64,000 nucleotides of DNA from Trema orientale. Its lineage: Eukaryota > Streptophyta > Magnoliopsida > Rosales > Cannabaceae. The notes beneath the pieces were generated by a model. The model did not search any database, was not told the origin of the DNA, and saw only the letters and a program-made list of their open reading frames with translations. The translations under genes were made by a program, and so were the position numbers. This document shows, one piece after another, positions 60,945 to 64,000 of the stretch. The stretch spans positions 578,995 to 642,994 of the forward strand of contig JXTC01000018.1 in the NCBI GenBank assembly GCA_002914845.1, in the 5' to 3' direction. Position 1 is the stretch's first letter, and each line of letters starts with the position of its first letter.

Positions 60945-63515
60945 ATGGGAGCTGAGAAAGAGGACGAAACCAAGTCCAAGGGCTGGCTATGGTGGCTACT
61001 CGTGTTGGTGCTGGCGGCCCTTGTGGTTGCGGCCGCTGTGCTCACTCTTTTGCACAATTTTGAACACTCCAAGCCAAGAGGAGACGGTGTCCCTGGTCGC
61101 CCGGGTCCTATCGTTGCTGAATATGCAAACGCTCTTGAAATAGCTATGCAATTCTTTGATGTCCAAAAATGTATAATTGTTATTTATTTTGTGTTGAATT
61201 CTGCTTTTGTCATTATTTTTAAGTCTCTTGTGACATTTCAGTATGTTTTTGTAGCTGGTAAGCTTGTGGACAATAGGATTAGCTGGAGAAGGGATTCAGG
61301 GCTCCAAGATGGGAGTGATGAGGATTTGGATTTGTCTAAAGGAATGTACGATGCTGGTGATCTCGTCAAGTTTGGATTCCCTATGGCTTTCACAGCAACA
61401 ATTTTGTCTTGGGCAATTCTTGAATATGGAGACCAAATGGATTCAGTGAAGCAACTGGGTTATGCTCAGGACTCGCTTAAGTGGATCACTGATTACCTTA
61501 TCAATGCTCATCCTTATCCCAATGTGCTCTATATTCAGGTTTGCCCAGTTGCTCAAATCACTGATTTTGTACTTACTAAGTGCTCATTTGTTCTGCCCTT
61601 TTTAAATATGTATCAACGTGTTTTATAACTCATTTCAAGTCATGACATGCCCAATCTTGCTCATGAGAAAATTTTATCAAATTCTATTAATTGATGGATA
61701 TTTGATGACCCAAAAGACTGTCTTGTCAATCTTTGTATTTGAGTTAAGGGATAATCGAATCATTCTCTGAAGCGTTTAGTATTGTTTTTATGTTTGGTGA
61801 AGGTGGGAGATCCTGAATTGGACCACAACTGTTGGCAAAGACCCGAAACCATGACAGAGAAAAGACCCATCATACAAATCAACACATCTTTCCCAGGAAC
61901 AGAAGTTGCAGCAGAAACTGCAGCAGCTATGGCTTCGGCGTCTCTTGTTTTCAAGAAAGTCAACTCTTCTTACTCTAACCTGCTCCTCATGCATGCCCAG
62001 CAGCTCTTTACTTTTGCCGATACTTATAAAGGTTCTTATAGTGCGAGCATCCCCCAAGTGCAGGAATTCTACAACTCAACGGGTTATGGAGACGAGCTAT
62101 TGTGGGCAGCTGCCTGGTTGTATCATGCAACTAGAGATGAGTTGTACCTCAGTTATGTGACTGAAACACACGGTCAAGAATTTGCTAACTGGGGAAGTTC
62201 AAGCTGGTTTAGTTGGGATGACAAGCATGCTGGGACTCAGGTGCCTATTGTCATGCTTTGTTTTTACTTGTTATTTGTTTTTAATTGGTTTTCTTATATT
62301 TGTTTTTATGGGATTGTAGTGGTAAGAAGAAAAGAGTGATAATGTTTAGGAATGATTCTGATTCTTAATATTGCTTATGGTTTTAACTTGTGAAAATCAA
62401 CAATGTTTTGGAATGGGAAAGAGGCTATAACAAGTAGACTCCACTTGTCTTGATTTAAGATTAATGCACTTTGGAGCAGGTTCTGCTCTCCAGGATCAGT
62501 TACTTTGGTGCTAAAGGAATCTCAATTGCAGAGAACCTTGATCTCCAGATGTACAGAAAGACTGCAGAGGTTGTCATGTGTGAGCTTCTACCTAATTCAC
62601 CAACATCCTCATCCAGCAGAACAGAAAGTAACATTCTTTTCCAGCTGTTATTGAGCAATATAAATATTAGATGTCTTCCTCTCTTTTAATGAACTGTAGA
62701 GCATTTTGAGAAAAACCTGCACTAAAGAAAAGCAATCCTAAGATAAAGAAACTGATTAATGGGAAAGTGAATTATTTAGACATCACTATATAACAGAGTA
62801 ATTTATCTCGTAGAGTTTGCCTTTGAATGCACAGATGGCTTGATTTGGGTGATAAAGTGGCATTCTCTACAGCATTCCATGGCTTCTGCTTTCCTAGCTG
62901 TGGTTTACAGCGACTACATGCTCACATCGCAGACTGAAATGCTCTATTGCGATGGCGAATCCTACAAGCCAGAAGATCTTCGCAAATTTGCCATGTCTCA
63001 GGTACAATAATTCATTGACAATTAACTGCAACCGTTATACATGGTTTATGCTTGTTAGTTTTACCAATTCTCCTACAATCTTAAATTGTTTGAGTTCTCC
63101 AAAAAAGTTTGAGCAGGTAACAAGTGGGCCTATATTGTTTTCTTATTTTTTCAATTCCTTATGAAAATGCAAATCCTTTCAGGCAGATTATGTGTTGGGC
63201 CAAAATCCCATGGAAATGAGCTATCTTGTTGGATATGGGGGTAGCTACCCTCAATATGTGCACCATAGGGGTTCTTCAATCCCGATTGATGCGAAAACTG
63301 GATGCAGGGATGGATTTAAATGGCTATACTCACCCAAACCCAATCCAAATGTAGCTGTTGGTGCACTAGTTGGTGGGCCTTTTTTCAATGAGACATATAT
63401 TGATTCCCGGAACAATTCAATGCAAGCTGAACCAAGCACTTACAACACTGCCCTCCTTGTGGCTCTTCTTTCTGGATTGGTTACCAGTTCTTCTGTGGTT
63501 CAATCTTTTTCATAG
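60945..63515 (+). CDS. Membrane-anchored GH9 endo-1,4-beta-glucanase (endoglucanase 2-like, GH9B5/B7 type)
   Basis: Hydrolyses internal beta-1,4-glucan bonds, acting in cell-wall remodelling. Six exons: 60945-61170, 61255-61538, 61803-62240, 62480-62627, 62835-63001, 63183-63515 (531 aa, in frame). A cytosolic basic start (MGAEKEDETKSKG) precedes one hydrophobic helix (about 14-36, WLWWLLVLVLAALVVAAAV), so it is a type II membrane protein or has an uncleaved signal anchor. The GH9 domain runs from about 55: YDAGD with D108/D111 (catalytic base region), VHHRG (447-451, signature 1), and D495 to E504 with DSRNNSMQAEPSTYN (signature 2, acid catalyst E504). There is no CBM49 tail. The N-terminus is shorter than KORRIGAN's. 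By memory the sequence is closest to Arabidopsis GH9B5. The start is the first ATG in frame; no upstream ATG in this frame was seen nearby. Confidence 0.94.
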
Positions 63516-64000
63516 GAATTTTTGTTTTGCTATACACTCATGTATAATATGTTTCATCCATGTTCTTAAACTACTGTAATTATTATCTCCTTTAAGTTCT
63601 TATTAGTCGATAGATTATAAATGTAAATACAAGTATAAAAGTTCAAGTGAGTCTTTACATTTTGCAGTCAGTTACAGGAAAGAATACACAGAAGCTTGTG
63701 AATTGTAATCCTGCAATTTGCAATTAGAGGATGGAGATAAATATTATTATTGTCATCATTAGTTAATGACTATCTCCGTATTGTTATTATTAATATTATT
63801 AAATTATCTTCTTCAATATTAAGTGCTTCAAATCTATTATTTGTAGTTTTGTAGTTTTGAATGATTTGATTGGTACCAATATTGGTACTCATATTATTTT
63901 ATAACTATCATTATTGATGTAATATTCTTATATTTATTTTTTAACTCATGATCAATATTATTACGTGCTACTATTATTCTTTTAATATTCTAATTGGAAA
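63516..64000. other. 3' flank of the GH9 gene
   Basis: AT-rich; presumed 3' UTR and downstream sequence. Nothing else recognised. Confidence 0.6.

Noticed and set aside
1..64000. CRISPR arrays, rRNA or intact tRNA genes, bacterial-type operons
   Set aside because: Looked for on both strands and not seen; direct repeats found are local duplications, LTRs and microsatellites in plant DNA.

Overview
The window is nuclear DNA of a flowering plant, a eudicot judging by its protein-coding genes. The genes are split by many short AT-rich introns with GT..AG borders, and they sit in AT-rich intergenic DNA full of microsatellites and transposon debris. I followed six multi-exon or single-exon genes codon by codon from start to stop, and a seventh from its start to the left window edge. 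Gene families are recognised from remembered family sequences; no database search was run.

Layout, left to right. (1) 2304-15822, minus: the N-terminal 1674 residues (18 exons, frame kept throughout) of a TRA1/TRRAP homologue, the giant HEAT-repeat scaffold of the SAGA and NuA4 histone acetyltransferase complexes. Its FAT, pseudokinase and FATC end lies beyond the left edge. Its introns hold a LINE relic (about 170-1965), rearranged Copia debris (5383-6342) and several tandem duplications. (2) 15823-20543: intergenic, with Mutator-type MITEs. (3) 20544-23416, plus: an SWD2/WDR82-type WD40 protein (S2Lb-like), a COMPASS H3K4 methyltransferase subunit, 330 aa in 11 exons. (4) 26708-28465, minus: WUSCHEL, the stem-cell homeobox factor, 3 exons, with WUS-box and EAR-like motif. 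(5) 28466-35736: a long gene-free stretch upstream of WUS with several fold-back elements. (6) 35737-40676: a nearly full-length but dead Ty1/Copia retrotransposon with about 530-bp LTRs. (7) 44008-47028, minus: an ALKBH9-type 2-oxoglutarate/Fe(II) RNA demethylase, 516 aa in 6 exons. (8) 50762-51301, plus: a single-exon, probably plastid-targeted one-helix membrane protein of unknown function. (9) 51914-56469, minus: a protein with four RanBP2-type zinc fingers, 326 aa in 7 exons, whose first intron carries a 1.28-kb LTR element with an exact GCTAC target duplication. (10) 60945-63515, plus: a membrane-anchored GH9 endo-1,4-beta-glucanase, 531 aa in 6 exons.

The genes form no operon or pathway. 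Two neighbouring head-to-head genes (TRA1 and S2Lb-like) both encode subunits of chromatin-modifying complexes, but functional linkage is only an inference. I found no new molecular system. The best second looks are the transposon structures (a MITE family with 9-bp target duplications, a Copia element broken almost only by stop-creating transitions, a miniature LTR element with target duplication), the unusually small exons, and the fold-back cluster upstream of WUS.
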